Positions 46,830 through 55,227 of a stretch of DNA of 64,000 bases are shown in pieces. The position numbers and the translations under genes are program-made. Under the pieces are notes generated by a model. It saw only the letters and a program-made list of their open reading frames with translations. It did no database searches and was not told where the DNA came from. Source of the DNA: Marixanthomonas ophiurae (GTDB lineage: Bacteria > Bacteroidota > Bacteroidia > Flavobacteriales > Flavobacteriaceae); NCBI RefSeq assembly GCF_003413745.1, contig NZ_QVID01000001.1:1-64000 (forward strand). Reading direction: 5' to 3'. Each line of letters begins with the position of its first letter. The stretch's first letter is position 1.

Positions 46830-48458
46830 CTACTTTTTCAAAATACTCGGATCCCGCAGTTGCAAATCACACCCTTTTTCCAGAGTTGGATCGATTTTTA
46901 GATGAATGCTTCCTTCGGCATTGGGTTTGAGTACCGTGTTTTCAGAAAGGACAATTTGGTTTTTCGACGTTAAATTAAGCATCGCAGCATCTGTAAATTG
47001 TTGGTCTTTTAAGATTGTTTTTTTAGAATAGGTAGTCAGTTTGAAATCCGACCGAGAGAAGTTTTGATTATCAATCGTTACTGTTTCATTATCAGAAACC
47101 ATTTGATAAATCATTTCTACCGCATCACCAGTTTGCAAAGCACCAGCACCGTAATTTCCTTTGTATTTCATATTATCGCCAATACTATCAATATTCCAAG
47201 CGCTAAGTTTTAAAATGCTTTCCACTTCATCTGTAGGTAAACATGGGTATAAAGAATACATAAGGCCTATAGTTCCTGTAACTAATGGAGCCGTAGGAGA
47301 ACTGGCTTCCCAAATATATTCAATTTCATCTTCGAACATCCACTTTGAGATACGGAACTGCCCAGATGATGGTGCTACCAAATCCACCTCAGAGTTTAAA
47401 GTAGTTAATGAAACAGGGTAATTATATGGGCCAGTGAGCGCTTCTTTATCTTTAAATCCCAAGGTCCTGCCCAAATAACCACGAATGTTTTCTCCATAAT
47501 AGTTTCCTGTTTTGCTCAATAGTGTATGGTCTTCGATAGTTTCATGTTTATAGCTTATAGATGCTACCGAAATTACATGGTTATAAGATGCAGGATAATA
47601 TAATTTTTCACCTTTTGTTTTAGACCAATCAGCATTTCCAGCTGCTGCAACGATAATGGTTCCGTTGTTATACATTTCGTCAATAGCATCTTGGGCCGTT
47701 TGATAGAATCTAGTACTTACCCAACTACAATTTATCACTTTGGCACCAGCTCGGGAAAGTTCTAACAATTGATTTAGATCTTTAAAATGACCATAATCTG
47801 TTGCATAAATAGAACAATCGTAACAAACCCCAGGCACGCCATAACCGTTATCTCCTTGTGCAGCGGTAATTCCCGCTACTCCATTACCGTGACCCTTAGA
47901 AAGTGATGATGCTCTGAATACTTTCGTTTTTCCTTTAAATTCAGCATTTGTGGTATCTACAGAAGCATCGGCTATGCCTACGACAATACCACGCGAACCG
48001 GTTGTATAATACCATGCTTTGGGTACTTTTAAAAAGTCAAAATAATCCAGGTTTACTTGTACGCCTTTATTGGCTCCTATTGTACTAGTTAATCCGTAAT
48101 CGTTAGGTTCGAATATTTTTTTATCTTCAGGAGCTATTAATTCGCCAGATTCAAAAAGATGATTTGTTTTTTGAAGCAAATCGGTCAATAAAGTTTTTTT
48201 ATCCGCTATTACAAAAAAGGTTTTTTTTAGATTTTTATTCGTGGCTTTTTTGAAGGTTTTTTTGAATTCAAATATTTTATATTTCTGAAGTATATTTTTA
48301 AGTTTTGTATCATTTCCGTCGTAAACCAAATGATCATCGACTTTTGAAAATTTTGGTGCAAACAAAGAATCCTGTGCCCGTAAATACATCCAAGCTTTTT
48401 CTTGCGACAAAGAACAAAGTGTCACAAAACAGAAAAAAACGAAAAAGCTATACTTCAT
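46830..48458 (-). CDS. Secreted S8-family serine peptidase (subtilase)
   Basis: 542 residues. Signal peptide at 1-19. An N-terminal pro-like region runs to about 150. The catalytic domain has Asp164 (GIADASVD), His190 (KGHGNGVAG), oxyanion Asn275 (AAAGN) and Ser387 in SSPTAPLVTG, where most subtilases have GTSMAAPHVAG. Surface Cys pair in VCYDCS. The C-terminus (about 445-542) is a beta-rich domain ending GCDLQLRDPSILKK with no type IX sorting signal of the usual form. Its start is 3 nt after the 2OG oxygenase stop, so the two form an operon. Substrate unknown. Confidence 0.85.
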   Translation of the reverse strand: MKYSFFVFFCFVTLCSLSQEKAWMYLRAQDSLFAPKFSKVDDHLVYDGNDTKLKNILQKYKIFEFKKTFKKATNKNLKKTFFVIADKKTLLTDLLQKTNHLFESGELIAPEDKKIFEPNDYGLTSTIGANKGVQVNLDYFDFLKVPKAWYYTTGSRGIVVGIADASVDTTNAEFKGKTKVFRASSLSKGHGNGVAGITAAQGDNGYGVPGVCYDCSIYATDYGHFKDLNQLLELSRAGAKVINCSWVSTRFYQTAQDAIDEMYNNGTIIVAAAGNADWSKTKGEKLYYPASYNHVISVASISYKHETIEDHTLLSKTGNYYGENIRGYLGRTLGFKDKEALTGPYNYPVSLTTLNSEVDLVAPSSGQFRISKWMFEDEIEYIWEASSPTAPLVTGTIGLMYSLYPCLPTDEVESILKLSAWNIDSIGDNMKYKGNYGAGALQTGDAVEMIYQMVSDNETVTIDNQNFSRSDFKLTTYSKKTILKDQQFTDAAMLNLTSKNQIVLSENTVLKPNAEGSIHLKIDPTLEKGCDLQLRDPSILKK

Positions 48459-48460
48459 AT

Positions 48461-49285
48461 TTACTGCTCTTTATCTTTTTTATAGACGTGTGGGTTTTCA
48501 GTAATTCCTTTTTTAAATACTTTTCGCACACCCATTCGTAAAAACGCATCAGCTTGAAGAATAACATCTTTTACCTTTTGACCAGGTCTGGCTCTAAAAG
48601 AAGTTACATGAAACTGATCTTCATTAGTTAAGGGAGTGTCTGAAAAATAGTAATTGGACACGCAACAACGTTCCCCATTGTGTGTCACCGGACTCACGCT
48701 ATGCCACGATTTTTGGTGTGTAGCCATAACGGCCAACCTATTAAAACGGCTGTAGATGGTTATTGGGTCGTTATCCAATCCTTGTGGCCATACTTCTAAA
48801 TGCCCACCATAACTATCTTCCCAATTTGGCGTAACATAGTACAATAAGTTCAATACTCGCCATTTATCTCTGCTTTTATCGTGTGAGTTATCTAAATGAG
48901 GGTTTAAAAAATTACCTTCAGCCATTAAAGAAATACCGCCGGCATATAAGTTTTCATCCGGCTCCGGGTTTTCAATACCGCATATTTCTCCTACTAATTT
49001 TACAATACGTTCATCTTGAAAGGCATAAATAATCTTTTCAAGCAACGGATTATATTGATTCATCTGTGCCGCTACATGCTTATACTCACGTAAACTTTTC
49101 TTTAAAACCATGGCCTCCTTTTTAGGAAAAGCATTGCTTATTCGTAAGGCAAGTTCATCAGGTAGTAAATTATCAATGTAGAAATAACCTATCGAATCTT
49201 TACTTTTTTCAAAATTTGAAATAAGCTGAGATTTATCTTCTAAGATGCGGTTATAGATTATATTTGCAATGTCCTGTGTTTTCAT
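48461..49285 (-). CDS. 2-oxoglutarate/Fe(II)-dependent oxygenase
   Basis: 274 residues from the ATG at 49285 (MKTQDIANIIYNR); an ATG four codons upstream is less likely. The double-stranded beta-helix core shows the iron triad His130-x-Asp132 (NPHLDNSHD) and His195 (SWHSVSP). Arg206 (NGERCCVSNYYF) is placed to bind 2-oxoglutarate. This is the prolyl-hydroxylase-like 2OG-FeII superfamily. Next to the glycan cluster and before a secreted protease, it might hydroxylate a peptide or sugar; that is inference only. Divergent from the first glycosyltransferase gene across 97 nt. Confidence 0.85.
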   Translation of the reverse strand: MKTQDIANIIYNRILEDKSQLISNFEKSKDSIGYFYIDNLLPDELALRISNAFPKKEAMVLKKSLREYKHVAAQMNQYNPLLEKIIYAFQDERIVKLVGEICGIENPEPDENLYAGGISLMAEGNFLNPHLDNSHDKSRDKWRVLNLLYYVTPNWEDSYGGHLEVWPQGLDNDPITIYSRFNRLAVMATHQKSWHSVSPVTHNGERCCVSNYYFSDTPLTNEDQFHVTSFRARPGQKVKDVILQADAFLRMGVRKVFKKGITENPHVYKKDKEQ

Positions 49286-49382
49286 AGTCAATAACAAACA
49301 ATTTAAGTGTTTAAGTTACCATTAAATGGTTAAAAAGATGTTTTTAAAACCTTAAAATTATACTTTTCTTCTGAAAGAAACG

Positions 49383-50273
49383 ATGATTTCAATACTCATT
49401 CCCACATATAATTATAACATTGTAAAGTTGGTTACCAACTTGCATGGGCAATGCACCGAACAACCAATCGATTATGAAATCCTTGTTTTAGATGATTATT
49501 CTTCAAATAAGGAAATAAAAAACCATAACCGAATTATAAACAATCTAGACAAGTGTCGGTATATTGAAAGTAAAGAAAATAGGGGACGGACCGCTTCAAG
49601 GGAACATTTAGCAAATGAAGCTACGTATAATTGGTTGTTGTTTTTAGATGCCGATGTAATGCCTAAATACGAAGATTTTATGAACCGCTTTATTGAAAAT
49701 TTGAATAAAGCTCAACTTATTTTTGGAGGGATAACCTATGCTGAAACAAAGCCTAGTGCAGATCTCATGCTACGTTGGAAATATGGACATTCTAGGGAAT
49801 CATTAACCGTTTTACAACGAGATAAAACCCCTTATCTTTCGATTAATTCAGGATGTTTTTTAATTGAAAAGGAACCCTTTGTTTCAGTAAACAAGCATCT
49901 TGCTTTTAAAAGTTATGGACTTGATAATTTATTTAAACAGCTGTTAGAAAAGAGAGAAGTGAGTGTTCTTCATATTGATAACCCTGTATACCATTTAGGG
50001 TTAGAAAAAAACACGGTTTTTATAAAAAAATCGTTAGAATCTGTGGAAACCACCATTTTATTAGAAAAAAAAGGGTTGATAAAATCAGATTTGAGACCCA
50101 TTCAAAAAACATATTTAAAAAGTAAAAAGTACGGGATTTTACCTCTTTTTAGAAAAATTATAACTCTTTTTGAAAAGCAATTGATTTCAAATTTCAACTC
50201 TAAAAATCCATCGTTATTTTTATTTGATTTGTATCGCTTGTATTATTATGATAAATTGAAAAGAAATGCCTAA
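49383..50273 (+). CDS. Glycosyltransferase family 2
   Basis: 296 residues, GT-A fold. It starts MISILIPTYNYN, has the nucleotide-binding LVLDDYSS (35-41) and the metal-binding DAD motif (89-91, FLDADVMP). A basic C-terminal third may contact membrane or acceptor lipid. Adds one sugar of the surface polysaccharide. Its stop overlaps the start of the next glycosyltransferase gene by 8 nt, so the two are coupled. Confidence 0.88.
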   Translation: MISILIPTYNYNIVKLVTNLHGQCTEQPIDYEILVLDDYSSNKEIKNHNRIINNLDKCRYIESKENRGRTASREHLANEATYNWLLFLDADVMPKYEDFMNRFIENLNKAQLIFGGITYAETKPSADLMLRWKYGHSRESLTVLQRDKTPYLSINSGCFLIEKEPFVSVNKHLAFKSYGLDNLFKQLLEKREVSVLHIDNPVYHLGLEKNTVFIKKSLESVETTILLEKKGLIKSDLRPIQKTYLKSKKYGILPLFRKIITLFEKQLISNFNSKNPSLFLFDLYRLYYYDKLKRNA

Positions 50274-51213
50274 GTTTTCAGTAATCATACCGCTTTACAA
50301 TAAAGAACGGGACATCCAAAAGACATTGGATAGTCTCTTGTCTCAATCGTTTACCGATTTTGAAGCGATTATTGTGAATGATGGTTCGACCGATAAAAGT
50401 GAACACGTAGTAAAAGCTGTTAAGGACACTAGAATTAACTATTTCAGTAAAAAAAATGAAGGTGTAGGCCCCACTCGAAACTACGGCGTAGAAAAAGCCA
50501 CAGCAGAATATATTGTTTTTTTAGATGCCGATGATTATTGGTATCCGTTTCATCTAGAAAACATAAATAATATTACCGAAAAGTTCCCAGAAGCGAAGTG
50601 GTTTGCTACCGCTTATAATAAAAAACACAATAAAAACTTAACCACTTCTATGATTTCTCCTATTTTAAAAAAAGGTGAAGGTTGGATAGGTTTGGTTGAC
50701 GATTACTTTAAAAACAGTTTAGCTGATGCCCTAGCTTGGACTTCCGCCGTTGGGATGAAGAAAGGTTTTTTTGAAATGCTAAATGGTTTTGATACCTCCA
50801 TTACCCACGGAGCCGGAGAGGATACCGATCTTTGGTTGCGGGCAGCATTAGCTTCTCCGTTGGCTTTTTCTACAAAAATTTCAGCTACGCATAATCTAGA
50901 CGGAAGCAATCGAATTTCGCATACCAATACCTTAAAGCGCACGTATATGAACTTGGATACATACGAGGCTGAAGCCCTAAAAAACCCTTTTCTTAAACGG
51001 TATTTAGACCTAAACCGCTATTCGTTGGCCATTCAATATAAGCTGGCCGGAGATAGTGCTGCTTTTAAAAAATATGCAACAGCAATAGACCTAAAAAATT
51101 TGAATGCTAAACAACGTAAATTACTTAAACAACCTGCAACTGTATTAAAACTACTAGTTAAAAGCAAAGTGCTGTTCGAAAAGTTTGGACTTCGGTTAAC
51201 GGCTTACAAATAA
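50266..51213 (+). CDS. Glycosyltransferase family 2
   Basis: 315 residues. MPKFSVIIPLYNKE start, IVNDGSTD (37-43) and DADD (87-90) are classic GT2 motifs, and GAGEDTDLWLRA is the likely catalytic-base region. Co-transcribed with the upstream GT2 gene. Its 3' end overlaps that of the convergent FdtA gene by 18 nt. Confidence 0.9.
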   Translation: MPKFSVIIPLYNKERDIQKTLDSLLSQSFTDFEAIIVNDGSTDKSEHVVKAVKDTRINYFSKKNEGVGPTRNYGVEKATAEYIVFLDADDYWYPFHLENINNITEKFPEAKWFATAYNKKHNKNLTTSMISPILKKGEGWIGLVDDYFKNSLADALAWTSAVGMKKGFFEMLNGFDTSITHGAGEDTDLWLRAALASPLAFSTKISATHNLDGSNRISHTNTLKRTYMNLDTYEAEALKNPFLKRYLDLNRYSLAIQYKLAGDSAAFKKYATAIDLKNLNAKQRKLLKQPATVLKLLVKSKVLFEKFGLRLTAYK

Positions 51214-51597
51214 TTTAAAATCTTCATACTCCCTAATATAATCGGCCTCATCAAATTCGCCAGAAGACAATACAATACATACCGAACCCGAAGAAAAGTT
51301 TTCAAGCTCTCGCCAAGTTTTAGTGTCGATTAACAACCCTTTGTTAGGTTTGTTCAAGGTCACCTTTTTCTTTTCGCTTCCATCGTCAAGGATTACGTCA
51401 AAACTACCGCTTACCGCAATTAAAAACTCCAACTGCTCTTTGTGTGCATGTCCGCCGCGACTAGAATCACTAGGAACATCATACAAATAATAGACCCGTT
51501 TTACCGAATACGGCAATACATCTTTTTCTATTACGGAAAGATTTCCTCTTCCTTCTTTATCTACTATTTTTGGAATGTCGATTATGCTACTTTTCAA
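51196..51597 (-). CDS. FdtA/QdtA-type sugar 3,4-ketoisomerase (cupin)
   Basis: 133 residues, single cupin domain. Sequence hallmarks are DKEGRGNLSVIE, VKRVYYLYDVP, RGGHAHKEQLEFLIAVSG and NKGLLIDTKTWRELENF, characteristic of the FdtA/QdtA/WxcM group. The enzyme converts dTDP-4-keto-6-deoxyglucose to the 3-keto isomer, before transamination by FdtB. An FdtB homologue is at 58518. Which epimer (Fuc3N or Qui3N) is made cannot be told from sequence by eye. RmlA/RmlB are not in the window. It lies 2 nt downstream of the GT4 gene. Confidence 0.87.
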   Translation of the reverse strand: MKSSIIDIPKIVDKEGRGNLSVIEKDVLPYSVKRVYYLYDVPSDSSRGGHAHKEQLEFLIAVSGSFDVILDDGSEKKKVTLNKPNKGLLIDTKTWRELENFSSGSVCIVLSSGEFDEADYIREYEDFKLFVSR

Positions 51598-51599
51598 AA

Positions 51600-52706
51600 T
51601 TAAAGGTGTTTATTTTTTAATACCGTTGCCCATTTTTCAGCAATAGCATCCATGGTTAGATGCGAAATACTTTCTGGGGCACTCTCTTTACAGGTTTTAT
51701 ATAGATCTTCATCAAAAGCTAAGGTATTCATAGCTTCTGATAATGCTTCAACCGAATGATTTTCAATCAATAAGCCGTTGTTTTTATTGACTATGATTTC
51801 ATCTGGCCCGCTTTCGCAATGTACGGAAAGTACCGGAGTACCCACTGAAAGTGCTTCAATTAAAACCATAGGAAAACCTTCGTACCTGCTTGTTAAGGTT
51901 AAATATAAGGCGTTTTTTACATACGGAAGTATAGCAGGGGTAAACGGATATAACGTTACTGTTTCGCTAAGCCCCATTTCTTGTATTTTTTGTTGTATAA
52001 AATCTACATCAGGACCATCACCTACTATTTTTAAATAAATATTACCTCCCGAAAGCTTTGAGGCCTTATAGCCTTCTAATAATAACGTGAAATTTTTAAC
52101 TTTCTCTTCGATACGCCCCAAATAGAGAATGTATTTTTCTGAAAAAGGATTTTCAGTTTCCTTTTCAGAAAAGGGTTCAGAAGGGTTGTAAATAGTTATA
52201 GCTTTATTAGTTTCAAATTCAGTATTTATTTTTTCTGAAATAGCTTTTGAAACCCCAACCACAGCTTCTGCTTTATTAATCATTTTCTTTGCAAGCCATT
52301 GCTGTTTCGGAAAATACTGAAAAATATTAAAGCTATGCACCACATAAATAATTCGCTGTTTTTTATACAAATAGTGAAGGTAAAACAAATCTTTGGCTGC
52401 TGAGCCTCTACTGCGGGTGTCAATTATATAATCAAACTGTTCTTCTTTAAAAAAAGCTTTTAGTTTTTTAAACCGCGCCAATCGTTTTGAAAGCGTATCT
52501 GGTTCTGTTTTCAATGCTCCTAGATTGAATAATTTTCCTTCGTACGGATAATCCACCATATCGTTTAAGATAGCAATGGAGACATTAAAACCCTTTTTAT
52601 GAAGCATTCTGGACAGTAACGCTGTGGCACGCTCTGCTCCTCCTCTTCCCAATGAAATAGCCACCAAACAGACTTTAATTTTTGTAGACGGTTGCTTACT
52701 GGCCAT
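51600..52706 (-). CDS. Glycosyltransferase family 4
   Basis: 368 residues, GT-B fold. N-terminal VCLVAISLGRGGAERATALL, then the donor-binding domain with LYLGRIEEKVKNFTLLLEGY and the EX7E-type motif in SRYEGFPMVLIEALSVGTPVL. Retaining transferase of the polysaccharide pathway. Operon with fdtA downstream. Divergent from the next glycosyltransferase, with overlapping promoter boxes in the 47-nt gap. Confidence 0.9.
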   Translation of the reverse strand: MASKQPSTKIKVCLVAISLGRGGAERATALLSRMLHKKGFNVSIAILNDMVDYPYEGKLFNLGALKTEPDTLSKRLARFKKLKAFFKEEQFDYIIDTRSRGSAAKDLFYLHYLYKKQRIIYVVHSFNIFQYFPKQQWLAKKMINKAEAVVGVSKAISEKINTEFETNKAITIYNPSEPFSEKETENPFSEKYILYLGRIEEKVKNFTLLLEGYKASKLSGGNIYLKIVGDGPDVDFIQQKIQEMGLSETVTLYPFTPAILPYVKNALYLTLTSRYEGFPMVLIEALSVGTPVLSVHCESGPDEIIVNKNNGLLIENHSVEALSEAMNTLAFDEDLYKTCKESAPESISHLTMDAIAEKWATVLKNKHL

Positions 52707-52723
52707 AAATAATTGTACTTTTG
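52692..52723 (+). promoter_or_regulatory. Promoter of the plus-strand glycosyltransferase
   Basis: TTG (52692-52694), 21-nt spacer, TACTTTTG (52716-52723). The box covers the alternative upstream start at 52721, favouring the ATG at 52754. Confidence 0.65.
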
Positions 52724-52737
52724 GTGGGTCGTTTCAG

Positions 52738-52745
52738 CAAATATA
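52738..52745 (-). promoter_or_regulatory. -7 box of the GT4-fdtA operon
   Basis: TATATTTG on the minus strand, 32 nt before the start at 52706. It faces the plus-strand promoter within the same 47-nt gap. Confidence 0.55.
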
Positions 52746-52753
52746 ACGCATTT

Positions 52754-53890
52754 ATGAAGATACTCCTCGTAGGCGAATACAGTCGGTTGCATAACTCCTT
52801 GAAAGAAGGGTTAACTGCAGTGGGGCACGACGTCACTATTATTGGTTGCGGCGATTATTTTAAAAATTATCCGGTTGACATTAAACTGAATAGAAAATAC
52901 ACCTCCGGTCTTGCTAAAAAGTGGAAAGTATTGCTCTACAAATTGTTCAATATTGATCTTGCTGCGGAAGCTATTAAAAAACAATTTTTTAGTCATTCTG
53001 AAAACCTAAAAGGTTACGATGTGGTGCAGCTTATCAATGAAAGTCCGTTGGGGGTTACGCCAAAAATTGAAAAGGAAGTAGTGTCTTTTCTGGCAGAACA
53101 TAACAAAAAACTGTTTTTACTGTCCTGCGGAACGGATTACATCAGTGTAAAATATGCATATGATAAAAAATTCCGTTACTCTATTTTAAGCCCTTTGTTT
53201 GAAGGTAAAGTTTCAGAAAAAGAATTCGATCCTGTTTTAAAATACATCCAGCCGGAGTTTAAATCGTTGCACGAATTTGTGTTTCAGCATATTTCAGGAG
53301 TGATTGCTACCGATATGGATTACCACATCCCTATGAAAGGACATCCGTTGTATGTAGGGTTGATTCCAAACCCTATCAATACTGAAGAATTACCATATAT
53401 TCCTTTCTCTGTTGAAGATAAAATTGTGATATTTCACGGTATAAACCGAAGTAACTATTACAAAAAAGGAAGCGATTATTTTGAAGCAGCACTTTCCAAA
53501 TTAAACGAGAAGTACGCTGATAAAATTGAAATCATTACAGTAGAAAGTGTTCCCTACGCTGAATATATTGAACTCTATAACAAAGCTCATATTGTCTTAG
53601 ATCAAGTATTAGGTTTTGATCAAGGGTACAATGCCTTGGAAGCAATGGCCAAAGGAAAAGTAGTCTTTACCGGTGCTGAAAAAGAGTTTGTTGAATACTA
53701 CAACTTAGAAAAACAAGTTGCGATTAATGCATTACCCGATGCGCAAGCTATTTACAACGATTTGGAGCAACTGATTTTAAATCCATCGGAGCTTACTGGA
53801 ATATCTAAAAATGCGCGGAAGTTTATTGAAAAAGAACATCATTTTATTAAGGTTGCTGAAAAGTATGTAGAAACTTGGCTAAACAATTAA
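52754..53890 (+). CDS. Glycosyltransferase (GT-B, GT4-like)
   Basis: 378 residues from the ATG at 52754 (MKILLVGEYSRLHNSLKEGL). N-terminal Rossmann-like half. The C-terminal half has IVIFHGINRSNYYKKGSDYF and the donor-site segment LGFDQGYNALEAMAKGKVVF, a weak EX7E-like pattern. It resembles glycosyltransferases of flavobacterial capsule or O-antigen clusters. The donor and acceptor are not predictable. It has its own promoter and is followed by a hexapeptide acyltransferase gene 83 nt downstream. Confidence 0.78.
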   Translation: MKILLVGEYSRLHNSLKEGLTAVGHDVTIIGCGDYFKNYPVDIKLNRKYTSGLAKKWKVLLYKLFNIDLAAEAIKKQFFSHSENLKGYDVVQLINESPLGVTPKIEKEVVSFLAEHNKKLFLLSCGTDYISVKYAYDKKFRYSILSPLFEGKVSEKEFDPVLKYIQPEFKSLHEFVFQHISGVIATDMDYHIPMKGHPLYVGLIPNPINTEELPYIPFSVEDKIVIFHGINRSNYYKKGSDYFEAALSKLNEKYADKIEIITVESVPYAEYIELYNKAHIVLDQVLGFDQGYNALEAMAKGKVVFTGAEKEFVEYYNLEKQVAINALPDAQAIYNDLEQLILNPSELTGISKNARKFIEKEHHFIKVAEKYVETWLNN

Positions 53891-53940
53891 AAAAGAGTAT
53901 TTCTTTTCCTTTACAAATTAAGTTTCTATTTATTTTCTTC

Positions 53941-53948
53941 TAAATTTG
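53941..53948 (+). promoter_or_regulatory. -7 box of the acyltransferase gene
   Basis: TAAATTTG, 25 nt before the TTG start at 53974. Confidence 0.45.
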
Positions 53949-53973
53949 CTTTCAAATACTAAAAAATTACATT

Positions 53974-54465
53974 TTGAATACTTCTATAATTTCAGATAAA
54001 GCAACCATTGGAAAAAATGTAACAATTGGAGCCTTTTGCATTATTGAGGACGGTGTTGTTATAGGTGATAATACAGTAATCAAAAACTATGTAGAACTTC
54101 GAAAGAACACTATAATCGGTGAGGGTTGTTATATAGATTCAAGGGTTTCTTCTTCTGGCGACTGTAAGGTTGGGAACAATGTAACAGTACGTTATGATAG
54201 TATTTTAGCTAGAGGTGTAAACATTGGAGATAACACCTATATATGTCCAAAAATGATGAGTAACAACCTCAACACGGAACATGAACAAATTGGCGGAGCT
54301 TCTATTGGAAAAAATGTATTTATAGGTACTAGCTGTGTGCTTCAACACGGTATTATTATAGGCGATAATAGTGTTTTGGGGTCACTTTCATTTATTAATA
54401 AAGATATCCCAGCTAACGAAACTTGGTTTGGAAACCCAGCTAAATTCTATAAAAAGAACAGTTAA
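53974..54465 (+). CDS. Hexapeptide-repeat N-/O-acyltransferase (candidate FdtC)
   Basis: 163 residues, starting at TTG 53974 (MNTSIISDKATIG when initiated). Left-handed beta-helix with many [LIV]GxxxX repeats: ATIGKNVTIGAFCIIEDGVV, VIGDNTVIKNYV, ASIGKNVFIGTSCVL. It ends ANETWFGNPAKF, the usual cap of sugar acyltransferases. Since FdtA and FdtB homologues are nearby, it may acetylate the 3-amino sugar (FdtC/QdtC role). The 54481 gene and the GNAT at 59621 are alternatives. There is no earlier ATG in frame that gives a full repeat. Confidence 0.75.
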   Translation: MNTSIISDKATIGKNVTIGAFCIIEDGVVIGDNTVIKNYVELRKNTIIGEGCYIDSRVSSSGDCKVGNNVTVRYDSILARGVNIGDNTYICPKMMSNNLNTEHEQIGGASIGKNVFIGTSCVLQHGIIIGDNSVLGSLSFINKDIPANETWFGNPAKFYKKNS

Positions 54466-54480
54466 CGCTGCTTGATATTG

Positions 54481-55227
54481 TTACCAAATAATCTTATTTT
54501 GTTTTAAGATTTCTTTTTCGCTTTCCCAATCTCGGTTAAAATTATCCTTTATCTTTTTTGCAGGGATTCCACCTAATAAAATATTTTCTCCCAGATTACT
54601 ATAATCTTTATTACACAAAGAGTTTGAAGCGATTACACAATTATTTGGGGTTTTTGTATGTAACATAATACTGACTTTATTAGATACCGCATTATAACTC
54701 CCTAATTCTATTTCACCATGTAAAGGATAATTCTCTCTTGTTTCAGTATTAAACATAGGATGTGAATTAGTATCTACTAATTGAGATTGATACCCGATAC
54801 CAGCCCAGTTACCAAGCTTTATTTTATTGGTGCAAACAACTCTAACATCTGATCCGAAACAAGCCATATGACCCATTTCTAATACAGCGCCTTTTATAAT
54901 TTTAATACAAACATCTTTGCCTATATGCACATTTCCCTTACAGATCATTTTTCCTTGTAAAAAAAGTTCTGCCGTTCCTTTAGAGGTTGATGGAAATTCA
55001 AAATGCTGCCCAAAACCTATCATTCCTTTGGTTATAGGTGCATCAATTATCATTTCTCCATCTAAATTCGAAAAACGGATTTTCCCGTAGAAAAAAACAG
55101 GAAGCTTTATTGCTGTAGAAAAAGGAAACATTTTTAAATTAAAATACCACGTAGCAAACCAGTTTACCGAAAGATCTAGCTTCAGCTTCTTTTTAAAATT
55201 TCTATATGTCATCCTTAATCCGGCCAT
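54481..55227 (-). CDS. Hexapeptide-repeat acyltransferase
   Basis: 248 residues. N-terminal 60 residues with two hydrophobic stretches (WFATWYFNLKMFPFST), then a left-handed beta-helix with GNVHIGKDVCIKIIKGAVLEMG and catalytic-type His in VDTNSHPMF and IMLHTKTP. It ends GIPAKKIKDNF, the typical closing segment. It acetylates a sugar, probably in the surface polysaccharide. The ATG at 55227 overlaps the stop of the upstream flippase gene (TAATG), so it is translationally coupled to it. Convergent with the plus-strand acyltransferase. Confidence 0.8.
   Translation of the reverse strand: MAGLRMTYRNFKKKLKLDLSVNWFATWYFNLKMFPFSTAIKLPVFFYGKIRFSNLDGEMIIDAPITKGMIGFGQHFEFPSTSKGTAELFLQGKMICKGNVHIGKDVCIKIIKGAVLEMGHMACFGSDVRVVCTNKIKLGNWAGIGYQSQLVDTNSHPMFNTETRENYPLHGEIELGSYNAVSNKVSIMLHTKTPNNCVIASNSLCNKDYSNLGENILLGGIPAKKIKDNFNRDWESEKEILKQNKIIW

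Noticed and set aside
46723-46905. 60-codon plus ORF after the heptad array
   Set aside because: Overlaps the 3' end of the subtilase gene on the other strand, and there is no family match; kept only as a possible remnant in the findings.
49383-54465. Glycosyltransferase cluster considered as recently acquired island
   Set aside because: No integrase, tRNA junction or direct repeats flank it, and codon use looks similar to neighbours by eye; a GC and codon-usage calculation was not possible here.
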